Of a DNA stretch of 64,000 nt, positions 17,829 through 26,472 are shown piece after piece. The DNA comes from Marinobacterium nitratireducens. GTDB lineage: Bacteria > Pseudomonadota > Gammaproteobacteria > Pseudomonadales > Balneatricaceae. The notes beneath the pieces are model-generated. The model did not search any database. It was not told the DNA's origin and saw only the letters and a program-made list of their open reading frames with translations. The stretch is taken from NCBI RefSeq assembly GCF_014645375.1, contig NZ_BMLT01000007.1, positions 248,001 to 312,000 of the forward strand, written 5' to 3'. Both the position numbers and the translations under genes were made by a program. Within the stretch, counting starts at the first letter, position 1; each line of letters starts with the position of its first letter.

Positions 17829-17876
17829 TTGCAACGTTAATTGCATCTTATCATTGACAGCAATATTGATTGTTAT
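17829..17876 (+). promoter_or_regulatory. Operator pair upstream of the RbsA-type ABC transporter
   Basis: The box TTGCAA-CGTTAA-TTGCAT (17829-17846) is followed 30 bp on by a degenerate copy AGCAAT-N6-TGTTAT (17859-17876). It is about 145 bp before the ATPase start. The rest of the 570-bp gap (17449-18019) contains no gene that I can support. Confidence 0.65.
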
Positions 17877-18019
17877 GTAAGGTGATACCCAACACTGACA
17901 TCAGGGAAATGTGAGCTTTATCGGATTCTGCCTCTTGCGAGGCAACCAATACCTTTGAGTCAGTTTTGACACTGACCTCAGACCTCCAATTTTAAGAAAA
18001 ATATAATAGGAGTTGCGTT

Positions 18020-19567
18020 ATGAACAACGTACTTCGAGAGGACGTGTTGCCTTCGCGCAGCCCTATGCCTCAACTTCGAAGCTATGAATATGTGCTGGAA
18101 GTTGTGAATGCCCGCAAGGAGTTTCCAGGCGTGGTGGCACTCGATGACGTCTCGCTGAGGATCCGTCCGGGTACAGTACATGCACTGATGGGTGAAAATG
18201 GTGCCGGTAAATCCACCCTGATGAAGATTATTGCCGGCATTTATCAACCGGATGCTGGCGAGATAAGGCTCAGGGGCGAAAACGTTCACCTCGAAACGCC
18301 TCTTGCCGCACAGGAAGCGGGTATCGCCATGATTCACCAGGAACTGCTCCTGATGAACTATATGACCGTCGCCGAGAATATCTGGATCCGCCGCGAACCG
18401 AAGAACAAATACGGTCTGGTCGATCATGCCGAAATGCACCGCATGACGGCCGAGCTGTTCGACCGTCTCAACATCCATCTGGATCCGGAGGCCGAAATCA
18501 GCGAACTGTCGGTCGCCAACCGTCAGATGGTCGAGATCGCCAAAGCGGTCTCCTTCAACTCCGATGTCCTGATAATGGACGAGCCGACCTCGGCGATCAC
18601 CGAGAAAGAGGTGGCGCATCTGTTCGAGATCATCCGCGATCTACGCGCCAAGGGCATCGGTATCGTCTATATCACCCACAAGATGAACGAGCTGTTCGAG
18701 ATCGCCGACGAGTTCTCGGTGTTCCGCGACGGCCATTACATCGGTACCCACCTCTCCTCCGAGGTCACGCGCGACGACATCATCCGGATGATGGTGGGCC
18801 GCGAAATCACCCAGATGTTCCCGAAGGAAGAAGTCGAACTCGGCGACGTCGTCATGTCGGTCAAGAACCTGAGCCTCGAGGGCGTCTTCCATGACATCTC
18901 CTTCGATCTGCGCCAGGGCGAGATTCTCGGCTTCGCGGGTCTGGTCGGCTCAGGCCGCTCCAATGTTGCCGAAGCATTGTTCGGCGTGACCCCGGCCACC
19001 AGCGGCACCACCGAGATCAACGGCCAGCCGGTGGACATCCAGACTCCCCAAGATGCCATCAAGCTGGGCATGGCCTTCCTCACCGAGGACCGCAAGGAAA
19101 CCGGCTGCTTCCTGCCATTGGATATCCAGGAGAACGCCCAGGTGGCGGTGATCCATGACGAATTCGTCAACAGCGGTTTCATCAGCGAGGGCAAGCTCGT
19201 CGACGCATGCGTCGAGATGTGCAAAAAGCTGCGGGTCAAAACCCCCAACATGCACGAGTGCATCGAAAACCTGTCTGGCGGCAATCAACAGAAGGTGCTG
19301 ATCGCGCGCTGGCTGCTGACCAACCCGAAGATACTGATTCTGGACGAGCCCACCCGCGGCATCGACGTCGGGGCCAAGGCGGAGATCCACAGCCTGATCA
19401 CCCAGTTGGCCCATAAGGGCGTCGCCGTCATTATGATCTCGTCGGAAATGCCAGAAGTGCTCGGCATGAGTGACCGCATCGTCGTCATGCACGAAGGTCA
19501 CGCCACCGGCATTCTGGATCGCTCTGAAGCGGACCAGGTGAAGATCATGGATCTGGCCGCCCAATAA
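18020..19567 (+). CDS. Sugar ABC transporter ATPase with two nucleotide-binding domains (RbsA/MglA type)
   Basis: 515-residue duplicated ATPase. The first domain has an intact Walker A GENGAGKS (residues 58-65), signature [14 protein letters not shown] and Walker [11 protein letters not shown]. The second has a degenerate Walker A (GLVGSGRS), signature [14 protein letters not shown] and Walker [11 protein letters not shown], the usual asymmetry of the RbsA family. TAGGAG precedes the ATG. It is followed after 36 nt by its permease. No binding protein is in this unit; the iol-operon protein at 1217-2149 is the best partner. The operator box upstream supports an inositol importer. Confidence 0.9.
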   Translation: MNNVLREDVLPSRSPMPQLRSYEYVLEVVNARKEFPGVVALDDVSLRIRPGTVHALMGENGAGKSTLMKIIAGIYQPDAGEIRLRGENVHLETPLAAQEAGIAMIHQELLLMNYMTVAENIWIRREPKNKYGLVDHAEMHRMTAELFDRLNIHLDPEAEISELSVANRQMVEIAKAVSFNSDVLIMDEPTSAITEKEVAHLFEIIRDLRAKGIGIVYITHKMNELFEIADEFSVFRDGHYIGTHLSSEVTRDDIIRMMVGREITQMFPKEEVELGDVVMSVKNLSLEGVFHDISFDLRQGEILGFAGLVGSGRSNVAEALFGVTPATSGTTEINGQPVDIQTPQDAIKLGMAFLTEDRKETGCFLPLDIQENAQVAVIHDEFVNSGFISEGKLVDACVEMCKKLRVKTPNMHECIENLSGGNQQKVLIARWLLTNPKILILDEPTRGIDVGAKAEIHSLITQLAHKGVAVIMISSEMPEVLGMSDRIVVMHEGHATGILDRSEADQVKIMDLAAQ

Positions 19568-19603
19568 CAACAAACGCCGTTTCAGGATATTTGAGAGGTC
19601 ATT

Positions 19604-20641
19604 ATGTCTACAACAGCCACCACTGCAACCGCCGCCAGCGCTCAACTGCGCGCCAAAAAACGCATGCCGCCGGAAGTCGGCATCTTACTGGTCCTGTTCG
19701 GCATCGCCGCCTTCTTCGAGGTACTGGGCTGGTTCCTGGTCGACCAGAGCTTCCTCGGCAACATGGCCCGTCTGCAGATCATCATCCTGCAGGTCTCGGT
19801 CATCGGCATCATCGCCGTCGGCGTCACCCAGGTCATCATTACCGGCGGGATCGATCTGTCGTCAGGCTCGGTGGTCGCGATGAGCGGCATGATTGCCGCG
19901 ACCTTCGCCCAGAACTCGGAATGGCCCAAGGTTATCTTCCCGGCCCTGACCGACCTGCCCTTTATCGTGCCGCTAGCGGTGGGTCTTGGCGTGGGCGCCC
20001 TGGCCGGCTTCCTCAACGGTTGGTTCATCACCAAGACCAAAATCCCACCGTTCATCGCCACCCTCGGCATGATGGTCTCGGCCCGCGGTGTCGCCCGCTG
20101 GTTCACCGACGGCAGCCCGGTCTCCGGTTTCACCGAAAGCTTCGCGATGCTGGGTAACGGTCTGGACCGCTGGATGCCGGTGGTCATCTTCCTGCTGGTC
20201 GCGGCGTTCTTCCATGTCATGATGCGCTACACCCGCTTCGGCAAGTTCACCTACGCCATCGGCGCCAACCCGCAGGCGGCCCGCGTCTCCGGTATCAACA
20301 TCGAAACGCACCTGATCAAGGTCTATGTGATCGCAGGTCTCTTGGCAGGCCTGGCCGCCATGGTCGCCATCGCCCGCATCAAGACAGCCCAGGCCGGCAT
20401 GGGCCTGATGTACGAGCTCGACGCCATCGCCGCAGCCGTTATCGGCGGGGTCTCGCTGTCCGGCGGTCGCGGTCGGATCACCGGCACCGTGATCGGTGCC
20501 CTGATCCTGGGCGTGATGCTCTCGGGCTTCACCTTCCTTCGGGTCGATGCCTACTACCAGGACATCATCAAGGGCGCGATCATCGTCGCCGCGGTGGTGG
20601 TCGACCAGCACCGCCAGGCCAAGCGCAGCAAGAAGACCTGA
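19604..20641 (+). CDS. Sugar ABC transporter permease (RbsC type)
   Basis: 345-residue inner-membrane permease with about eight to ten hydrophobic segments. The family motif GITQVIITGGIDLSSGS appears here as GVTQVIITGGIDLSSGS, followed by FLNGWFITKTKIPPFIATLG and IAAAVIGGVSLSGGRG near the C-terminus, all diagnostic of the ribose/inositol permease family. GAGAGG precedes the ATG. Together with the preceding ATPase it forms the core of a sugar importer; inositol is the likely cargo from context. Confidence 0.9.
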   Translation: MSTTATTATAASAQLRAKKRMPPEVGILLVLFGIAAFFEVLGWFLVDQSFLGNMARLQIIILQVSVIGIIAVGVTQVIITGGIDLSSGSVVAMSGMIAATFAQNSEWPKVIFPALTDLPFIVPLAVGLGVGALAGFLNGWFITKTKIPPFIATLGMMVSARGVARWFTDGSPVSGFTESFAMLGNGLDRWMPVVIFLLVAAFFHVMMRYTRFGKFTYAIGANPQAARVSGINIETHLIKVYVIAGLLAGLAAMVAIARIKTAQAGMGLMYELDAIAAAVIGGVSLSGGRGRITGTVIGALILGVMLSGFTFLRVDAYYQDIIKGAIIVAAVVVDQHRQAKRSKKT

Positions 20642-20665
20642 CCGGGTTAATAGCTGTAAAACAAA

Positions 20666-20685
20666 AGGGGCGCCTCGGCGCCCCT
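20666..20685 (+). terminator. Left copy of a duplicated terminator hairpin
   Basis: A 20-bp GC-rich hairpin (8-bp stem, CTCG loop) follows the permease gene. An identical copy lies at 22249-22268, and the two flank the IS1182-type element exactly. This copy has lost its downstream T-run to the insertion. Confidence 0.75.
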
Positions 20686-22248
20686 CAGGGTACTGACAAA
20701 CCCCGGTCAAGTTGATCAGGGGGGTTTGTTTTCCCTGCTGGGTCTCGCCTTTTCCTTGATGAAGGGATAAACGCCGGGCGCTTTGGGGTGTTTAGGAGCA
20801 GCGCCCCGAAATGCTTGCGCCTAATCGCGGAAGTGAAGGCTACATGGCCAGATCAGGCTGTGAGCAGCGCGATTTTTTGATGTTCTGCGCGGCAGCCGCC
20901 AGTAAGCACTGGGCTTTCATGCGATCCAATCCCCGGAACCGCCCATAGCGGTAACCGTGCAGCTCCTTGGCATCGGCAAAGCTTCGCTCCACCGTTTCCT
21001 TGCGGCGTTGATAAATGAGCTGCCCTCCTGGGCTCAGGCGGTTCTGCCCGATGCGCTCTTTGCTGTCTTCCCAGACATGGCGCATCAGCGTTTTTACGCC
21101 TTTCGCGTTGTCAGTACAGCGTTCGCGCTGCGGGCAGTGCAAACAGCGAGCGGGGTCTGAGCGGTAGTGCCGATAGCCGTTACGATCAGTGGTCTTGTAG
21201 ATCAGTAAGGCGCCCTCGGGGCAGGTATAACGATCCTGCTCGGCGTCGTAACGGTATTCCCGCTTGTAAAAGTAGCCCTTACGGTGGGTCGGTCGACGCT
21301 AGCCGATGACGCCGTAGATTTGGCGATCCTCCAGCCCTTTGCAGATGCCTGCGGTAAAGTAGCCCGCATCGAGGCCCACCGACTGCACGTCGAAGCCGAA
21401 GCGCTTCTGCTGCCGATCCAGACGTTCCAGGTAGGACAGTCTGTCATGCACGATACCTGGCGTCAGGTGAACATCGGTGATGATGTTACAACGCCCGTCC
21501 ACGGTGCGGTGATCCAGGTAGAAAAAGCCTTTGGGCTTGCCGTCACGCACCATGTAACCGCTATCAGGGTCGGTGGTGCTCTGTTTAATGTCCCGCGTCT
21601 CGGGTTCGCTCGAGCGCGGCGGCAAGGGCTTTTTTCCATGGGCCAGGCGATCCTCCTCTACCGCCTGATCCAATGCCTCCAGATAGTCTCGGCTTGAGCT
21701 GGCCGCACGGGCTTTGATCCACTTGTTCTTGTTGGCATTGGCCTTCAAGTGGGTTGAGTCGGTGTACAGTATCTGGCCGGATACCAGCTTCTTGCGCATC
21801 GCCTGCAGGACAATCTCATCAAAAATCTGCTGGTACACCTCGGACTCGTTGAAGCGTCGGCGCCGATTCTGGCTCAGTGTTGAAGCGTCGGGCACCTTGT
21901 CGGTGAGGTTCAAGCCAAGGAACCAGCGATAGGCCACGTTGACCTGCACATCCCGCATCAGCTGGCGTTCGCTGCGTACGCCGTACAGATAGCCGAGAAA
22001 CAGCAGTTTGAACAGCAGGGTCGGATCGAGCGCCGGCCGACCGTTATCGCTGCAGTAGAGGTCTTTGACCAGCTCATGGATGAAGCCGAAATCGACAGTC
22101 TTATAGATCTTGCGTAACAAGTGATCGGCGGGGACGAGTTCGTCGATGCAGACGAATTCCAACTCGGACTGGGTAGGGGCTCTGTCTTTTAGCATGGCCC
22201 CATTATAAGAAGTCCCCGCCGCTGGGCGAGGACTTTGTCAGCAGTCTG
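20686..22248. mobile_element. IS1182-family insertion sequence inserted in a terminator
   Basis: The element is 1563 bp. Its ends match as imperfect inverted repeats: both read CAG-N4-CTGACAAA-N2-CC inward from 20686 and from 22248. It is flanked by perfect 20-bp direct repeats that are themselves the terminator stem-loop of the upstream permease gene. It holds one transposase gene on the minus strand, now nonsense-mutated. The element is probably inactive unless complemented. Confidence 0.82.
20840..22195 (-). pseudogene. IS1182-type transposase with an in-frame amber stop
   Basis: A single reading frame of about 450 codons encodes an IS1182/DDE transposase: N-terminal VPADHLLRKIYKTVDF, DPTLLFKLLFLGYLYGVRSERQL and YTDSTHLKANANKNKW, then C-terminal KETVERSFADAKELHGYRYGRFRG. 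The frame is interrupted by TAG at 21299-21301 exactly where homologues read GVIGYRRP, so a single Tyr-to-stop change explains it. The frame is otherwise intact on both sides and ends at 20840. Confidence 0.85.
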
Positions 22249-22271
22249 AGGGGCGCCTCGGCGCCCCTTTG
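22249..22271 (+). terminator. Right copy of the duplicated terminator hairpin with T-run
   Basis: The same 20-bp hairpin as at 20666-20685, here followed by TTT. This is the original 3' side of the terminator of the ABC transporter unit, now displaced by the IS element. Confidence 0.7.
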
Positions 22272-22312
22272 TCGTTTATGAGTAAGTGGTAAAGCGTGAA
22301 GCGTGAAATGCG

Positions 22313-22396
22313 AAGCGGGAAGCGGGAAGCGGGAAGCGGGAAGCGGGAAGCGGGAAGCGGGAAGCGGGAAGCGGGAAGCGGGAAGCGGGAAGCGGG
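22313..22396. repeat. Twelve tandem copies of a 7-bp unit (AAGCGGG)
   Basis: Twelve perfect units of AAGCGGG occupy 84 bp, preceded by two variant units AAGCGTG at 22292-22305. Open frames across it encode only SRFPLPA-type repeats and are not real genes. It is a slippage-prone microsatellite with no coding role. The rest of 22272-22617 holds no gene that I can support. Confidence 0.9.
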
Positions 22397-22617
22397 AAAT
22401 TGTAGGTGTCTCTGAGCGAAACAAACGGCACCTTAAGTCGATGTAGCGTGGAACAACAGGACTCCATGGATGGAGGAATTAGGGCGAAGCAGGATGCCAT
22501 AGCCGAGCGGTTCCACCACCACTTCGATATCGACAATGTTGCAGCACCGCCACCGCCACCGCCAACCTATTGTATTAACATTGTTGATACACTCGAACGA
22601 AGGCAAGTGCTAAGCGA

Positions 22618-22854
22618 GTGACCGTGAAAATGTGGGACAACAGCGCCTCGATGCGTATCCCGTCAGCAATCATGGATGCAGCCAAACTGCATATAGACCC
22701 CATTGTGGACGTGCGTGAAGAGGGCGGCCGGATTGTGATCGAACCGATCTGGGAAGAAGACTACAAACTGGAAGACCTGGTTGCCGGTATCACGGAGAGC
22801 AACCTTCACAGCGAGGTTGATTACGGTCTGGAGGTCGGTAAGGAAGCCCTTTGA
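22618..22854 (+). CDS. mazE: MazE/PemI-type antitoxin
   Basis: 78-residue AbrB-fold (SpoVT-AbrB) antitoxin: the N-terminal MWDNSASMRIPSAIM and VDVREEGGRIVIEP match the MazE DNA-binding swapped-hairpin barrel, and the acidic C-terminal tail (KLEDLVAGITES) is the toxin-neutralising type. The reading frame begins with GTG; an internal ATG four codons later is an alternative. Its stop overlaps the toxin start (TGATG). Antitoxin of a type II toxin-antitoxin pair, but the toxin gene is broken. Confidence 0.82.
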   Translation: MTVKMWDNSASMRIPSAIMDAAKLHIDPIVDVREEGGRIVIEPIWEEDYKLEDLVAGITESNLHSEVDYGLEVGKEAL

Positions 22855-23000
22855 TGGTGGCGCGCTATGTGCCCGAAGCTGGTGATATTATATGGTTGCA
22901 ATTCAATCGCAGGAGCCCTCAACAAAACGCCCGCAGTAGCGGGCGTCAAAGGTCGTTTTATGTTTTTACTGAGGTCAGTGAAGTTTCATTTTTGGTCTAA
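22854..23000 (+). pseudogene. mazF: Truncated MazF-type toxin
   Basis: The first about 20 residues (MVARYVPEAGDIIWLQFN) match the start of MazF/PemK ribonucleases, but the frame then leaves the family and stops after 48 codons. It runs through the terminator hairpin and the 3' end of the opposing ndh gene. The catalytic region is missing, so the toxin cannot be functional. It appears that the 3' part was replaced when the ndh segment joined. Confidence 0.75.
22920..22946 (-). terminator. Terminator of the ndh gene
   Basis: A perfect 8-bp GC-rich stem (22927-22934 with 22939-22946, AGTA loop) is followed on the minus strand by TTTTGTT. It is 29 nt past the ndh stop, in the expected position. 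Confidence 0.7.
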
Positions 23001-24297
23001 CCACTTTTGCAATCCGATCGGTTAGGACAACCAAAACGCCTCTGAGGTATCCGTGAATCGAGAACTGATGCATACGATAAAGGGAGACGTAGAAAAGCCT
23101 TGCCACACGACCTTCGATAAACAAGCTATTCCTGTGTAGGTTACCCATTAAATTGCCGACCGCACTGAATCGACTCAGGCTCACAAGAGAGCCGTGATCT
23201 TTATATCGATAATCTTTTAGATTACGCCCATTACTTGCTCTGATAATATTGGTAAAAACTGTCGAAGCCATCTGATGAGCCGCCTGTGCCCTCGGCGGAA
23301 CAAGCTTTCCATTCTCCTGTGTAAAAGAGCAACAGTCACCTATTACCCATATATTCTTGCAACCACTAGCTTGCAGCGTTTTCTCTACCACAATCTGGTT
23401 ACTTCGATTAGTGGTTAGGCCCTCGATTCCTGAGATAAAATCCGGAGCCTTCACTCCTGCCGCCCAGACAATCAAGTCAGCATCGAAAAGCTCACCATCA
23501 TTGGTATGAAGCCCCTCCCTAGTTGCGGAACTTACCATGACGGAGGTTCGTATTTTCACTCCGAGCTTCTCCAGTTCGCTCGCAACGGATACCGAGATGC
23601 GTTCGGGTAGCGCAGGCAGTACTCTTAAACCGGCTTCAATCAATGTAATTTCCAGTTGATCCCGCGACATGCGCGGCATGCCATGGGACTTGAGTAGATC
23701 GGTTACATGGTACAGTTCAGCCGCCAGCTCTACGCCCGTGGCGCCTGCTCCTACAATCGCTATCCGCAGGCGTTCCCCCGCCCCGAGCTGGTGAATTCCC
23801 GTAAATTTGTTTATCAGAGCATTTTGGAATCTTTCCGCTTGCTGGTAGGAGTCGAGAAAGTAGCAGTTTTCCTTGACACCCTTGATCCCAAAATCATTGG
23901 ACAGGCTTCCCAATGCGAGAACCAAGGTGTCATATTCAATCGTTCTCTCAGACAACAACTGATTGCCGTTCGCATCAACTATCAGTCCAAGGGTGATACG
24001 GTTTTCGCAAGTATTAACATCGATCAACTCACCCAGCTCAAAATTATAGCCATTCCGTGCCGCGTGTGCATGATAGACCACACTTTCAGTACCTGAGTCC
24101 AGCGTTCCTGTTGCAACCTCGTGCAACAATGGCTTCCAAATATGAATACGGTTTCGGTCTACCAACGTTACCGACACCTTTCCTTCTTTTCCAAGTTTCC
24201 TACCCAGTTTGGTAACTAACTCGAGGCCACCGGCACCACCTCCAACAACAACGATGTTACGAATTTCAGTTGATTCAGAGAAGCTCATATCAGTCAT
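22975..24297 (-). CDS. ndh: Type II NADH:quinone oxidoreductase
   Basis: 440-residue FAD-dependent NDH-2, a single-subunit non-proton-pumping dehydrogenase on the inner face of the membrane. The FAD motif VVGGGAGGLE is at about residues 17-26, the NAD motif IVGAGATGVELAAELYH lies in the middle, then DLIVWAAGVKAP, NIWVIGDCCS and an amphipathic C-terminal part (YRMHQFSIHGYLRGVLVVLTD) typical for membrane attachment. Base use looks more AT-rich than in the flanking sugar genes, and the gene abuts a broken mazF, both suggesting that it arrived separately. It would reoxidise NADH made by the many dehydrogenases here, but a functional link is not shown. Confidence 0.88.
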   Translation of the reverse strand: MTDMSFSESTEIRNIVVVGGGAGGLELVTKLGRKLGKEGKVSVTLVDRNRIHIWKPLLHEVATGTLDSGTESVVYHAHAARNGYNFELGELIDVNTCENRITLGLIVDANGNQLLSERTIEYDTLVLALGSLSNDFGIKGVKENCYFLDSYQQAERFQNALINKFTGIHQLGAGERLRIAIVGAGATGVELAAELYHVTDLLKSHGMPRMSRDQLEITLIEAGLRVLPALPERISVSVASELEKLGVKIRTSVMVSSATREGLHTNDGELFDADLIVWAAGVKAPDFISGIEGLTTNRSNQIVVEKTLQASGCKNIWVIGDCCSFTQENGKLVPPRAQAAHQMASTVFTNIIRASNGRNLKDYRYKDHGSLVSLSRFSAVGNLMGNLHRNSLFIEGRVARLFYVSLYRMHQFSIHGYLRGVLVVLTDRIAKVVRPKMKLH

Positions 24298-24485
24298 GTC
24301 AACTCCAAATTAGAATTATTTATAAATTTAGAACTCAAACTAAGCGTTGGTAATAAATTGGGCTGATCAAATCGATACGACAGGTATAGAGAAGTCGCAA
24401 CAGCGATTTACCAAAAGAGTTCGCCACTGTTAAACGGTCTCTTTGTGAGATGTCCGGGTGATATTATTTTAACGGGATGGCGCTG

Positions 24486-25385
24486 TTAGCCTTCAGTCTC
24501 ATTGTACCGATCCCGAATAGAGTGGTTGGACATGTGCTCCAACCCCTTGATCATGCCGGAGTGATCCCAGCCATCGCCGCCCAATGCCACACAGGTACTG
24601 AAAATCTGCTGGGTAGTGGCGGTATTGGGCAAGTTCAATGCAAGCTCCTTTGCGCCGCTCAGCGCCAGATTCAGATCCTTCTGATGCAGGGCAATGCGAA
24701 AGCCCGGATCGAAGGTACCTTTGACCATGCGCTCGCCGTGTACGTCGAGGACCTTGGACGACGCGAACCCGCCCATTAAGGCTTCGCGCACCCGCTCCGG
24801 GTCCGCACCGGCCCTGGACGCGAACAGCAATGCCTCGGACACTGCCTCAATATTCAGTGCTACGACGATCTGGTTCGCGACCTTGGCAGTCTGACCGTCT
24901 CCATTCCCACCAACCAGCGTAATATTCTTGCCCATGATCTCGAAAAGCGGTTTGGCGCGCGCGAAGGCCCCTTCATTGCCACCCACCATGATTGACAGCG
25001 TTCCGGCCTTGGCTCCCACTTCTCCCCCGGAGACAGGGGCGTCCAGGTATTCGGCACCCAGCGCGTTGATGCGCTTGGCGAATACCTTGGTCGCCAGTGG
25101 CGAGATGGAGCTCATGTCGATCACCACCTTTCCGTTTTCCAGGCCTTCGGCGACTCCGTTGTCACCGAACAGTACTGCTTCAACCTGCGGTGTATCCGGA
25201 ACCATGAGGATAATGATTTCTGCTGCACGAGCGACTTCCGCCGGATTGGCACAGGCTTCAGCCTCCTGGAGGCCCGCCGGCACGGGACTGCGATGGGTTG
25301 AAACGTACAGTTGATGGCCAGCATTGCGCAGATTCTGTGCCATCGGCAGTCCCATAATACCGGTACCGATAAGTCCGATCTTCAT
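24486..25385 (-). CDS. 2-hydroxy-3-oxopropionate (tartronate semialdehyde) reductase family protein
   Basis: 299-residue beta-hydroxyacid dehydrogenase. The N-terminal NAD(P) motif GLIGTGIMGLPMAQNL, substrate motif LDAPVSGGEVGAKAGTL and catalytic Lys in GDGQTAKVANQ are the GarR/GlxR signatures. The start at 25385 is preferred (GGAGA 8 nt before; NAD motif begins at once); an in-frame ATG lies five codons upstream. GarR reduces tartronate semialdehyde, the product of GarL-type aldolases, to glycerate. This fits the HpcH-family aldolase at 11941 although they are not adjacent. 3-hydroxyisobutyrate dehydrogenase is a less likely alternative. Confidence 0.85.
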   Translation of the reverse strand: MKIGLIGTGIMGLPMAQNLRNAGHQLYVSTHRSPVPAGLQEAEACANPAEVARAAEIIILMVPDTPQVEAVLFGDNGVAEGLENGKVVIDMSSISPLATKVFAKRINALGAEYLDAPVSGGEVGAKAGTLSIMVGGNEGAFARAKPLFEIMGKNITLVGGNGDGQTAKVANQIVVALNIEAVSEALLFASRAGADPERVREALMGGFASSKVLDVHGERMVKGTFDPGFRIALHQKDLNLALSGAKELALNLPNTATTQQIFSTCVALGGDGWDHSGMIKGLEHMSNHSIRDRYNETEG

Positions 25386-25477
25386 CAATTTCGTCTCCAT
25401 TTTCCGCCAGTTCTGCCATCAGAACCTTGACGACTTTGCCCAAAACCATTTCGTGAAATATTACCCGGGGACACTGA

Positions 25478-26227
25478 CTACAGCGCGGCAATACCGTCAA
25501 GAAGCAATTTCAGACCTGTTAAGACCAGAAAAACATTGAAGATTCCATAAAACAGTTGGGTAGAGACCCTCTTGTGCAGGTAATAGCCGATACCGATGCC
25601 AAAGGGCGCCAGTGGCAATAACAGCAGAGACGTCAGCATATTGTCGCCACTGAGCTGCCCCATCCAATAATAGGGAACAAGCTTTGCGTAATTGATCGCG
25701 GCGAAAAGCAGGCTGCAAGTTCCTATGAACAGGGTCGGCGGCAGTCGTTGAGGAATGAGATAGACGCTTGCCGGCGGACCGCCTGCATGAATCCCGAAGC
25801 TGGTGAAACCGGCTATCATCGACCAGACACTCCCTTTGACGCGACTGGGCCCCACCTCGCTACGCTTGGCGGTGCCGAACCAGTATTGTACGGCAAATGC
25901 CAGCGCCACAGCGCCGATCAGCAGCCGAATATGCGCCTCTGACAGATAGCTGAAAGTGAGAACGCCCAGCAGAATGCCCAACAGCGCACCGGGCAGCATG
26001 ATCTTCAGATTTTCGGAATGCCATTGCCCCCAGAATTTGTATACTGCCAGCAGATCCATTACACAGAGAATCGGCAACAGTATGGCGGCAGCTTGTGCCG
26101 GGCTGACCGAAAGCGCCATAAGCGGGACACTGACAATACCGATGATGCCGCCAAACCCGCCTTTAGCGATGCCAAATATCAGCACAGCCGGTATTGCACA
26201 AAGGAAGAAAAACGGATCATGGATCAT
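25478..26227 (-). CDS. TSUP (TauE/SafE) family membrane permease
   Basis: 249-residue inner-membrane protein with about seven to eight hydrophobic helices. The N-terminal GIAKGGFGGIIGIVSVPLMAL and the central FTSFGIHAGGPPASVYLIPQ are the duplicated glycine-rich motifs of the TSUP family, which exports or imports sulfonates, sulfite or organic anions. It follows the reductase gene on the same strand with about 90 bp between them. A terminator hairpin lies 24 bp before its start and a TTGCAA-type box lies further upstream, an odd arrangement. Transported substrate unknown. Confidence 0.8.
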   Translation of the reverse strand: MIHDPFFFLCAIPAVLIFGIAKGGFGGIIGIVSVPLMALSVSPAQAAAILLPILCVMDLLAVYKFWGQWHSENLKIMLPGALLGILLGVLTFSYLSEAHIRLLIGAVALAFAVQYWFGTAKRSEVGPSRVKGSVWSMIAGFTSFGIHAGGPPASVYLIPQRLPPTLFIGTCSLLFAAINYAKLVPYYWMGQLSGDNMLTSLLLLPLAPFGIGIGYYLHKRVSTQLFYGIFNVFLVLTGLKLLLDGIAAL

Positions 26228-26250
26228 TACCGTACCAGCCCCCTAGTCAA

Positions 26251-26280
26251 TAAAAAATGCCACCGGCCGAGCCGGTGGCA
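26251..26280 (-). terminator. Strong intrinsic terminator between the orphan binding protein and the TSUP gene
   Basis: A perfect 10-bp GC-rich stem (26258-26267 with 26271-26280, CGA loop) is followed on the minus strand by TTTTTTA. It ends the transcript of the upstream binding-protein gene, or acts as an attenuator in the TSUP leader. Confidence 0.8.
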
Positions 26281-26424
26281 CAAGTCCAGCCGGAGCACGG
26301 CCAGGGAGGTGCAGAACAACAACTGCCATTCAGAATCAACAGCACGGCCCTTTCGGGCAGTGTAGCGCCGTCGAACAACGCACGATCATCAATGAAGACC
26401 GAGGTTAACAAAGCGACCCCATAA

Positions 26425-26472
26425 TTACAACATAAATTGCATATCATTAACCTTAAGCAATTATTGTTTCCA
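26425..26472 (-). promoter_or_regulatory. TTGCAA-type operator pair upstream of the TSUP gene
   Basis: Box TTACAA-N6-TTGCAT at 26425-26442 and a degenerate copy AAGCAA-N6-TTTCCA at 26455-26472, 30 bp away, match the paired pattern seen at 14354, 14515 and 17829. The match is weaker than at iolA. No gene is supported in 26281-26660. Confidence 0.45.

Noticed and set aside
22313-22396. Possible CRISPR array
   Set aside because: The units are 7 bp and contiguous, with no spacers, and no cas genes are present.
22276-22536. Open frames made of SRFPLPA repeats
   Set aside because: They are translations of the 7-bp tandem repeat and have no other coding support.
22406-22621. A 71-codon plus-strand frame before mazE
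   Set aside because: It has low-complexity proline codons (CACCGC repeats), no ribosome site and no recognisable domain.
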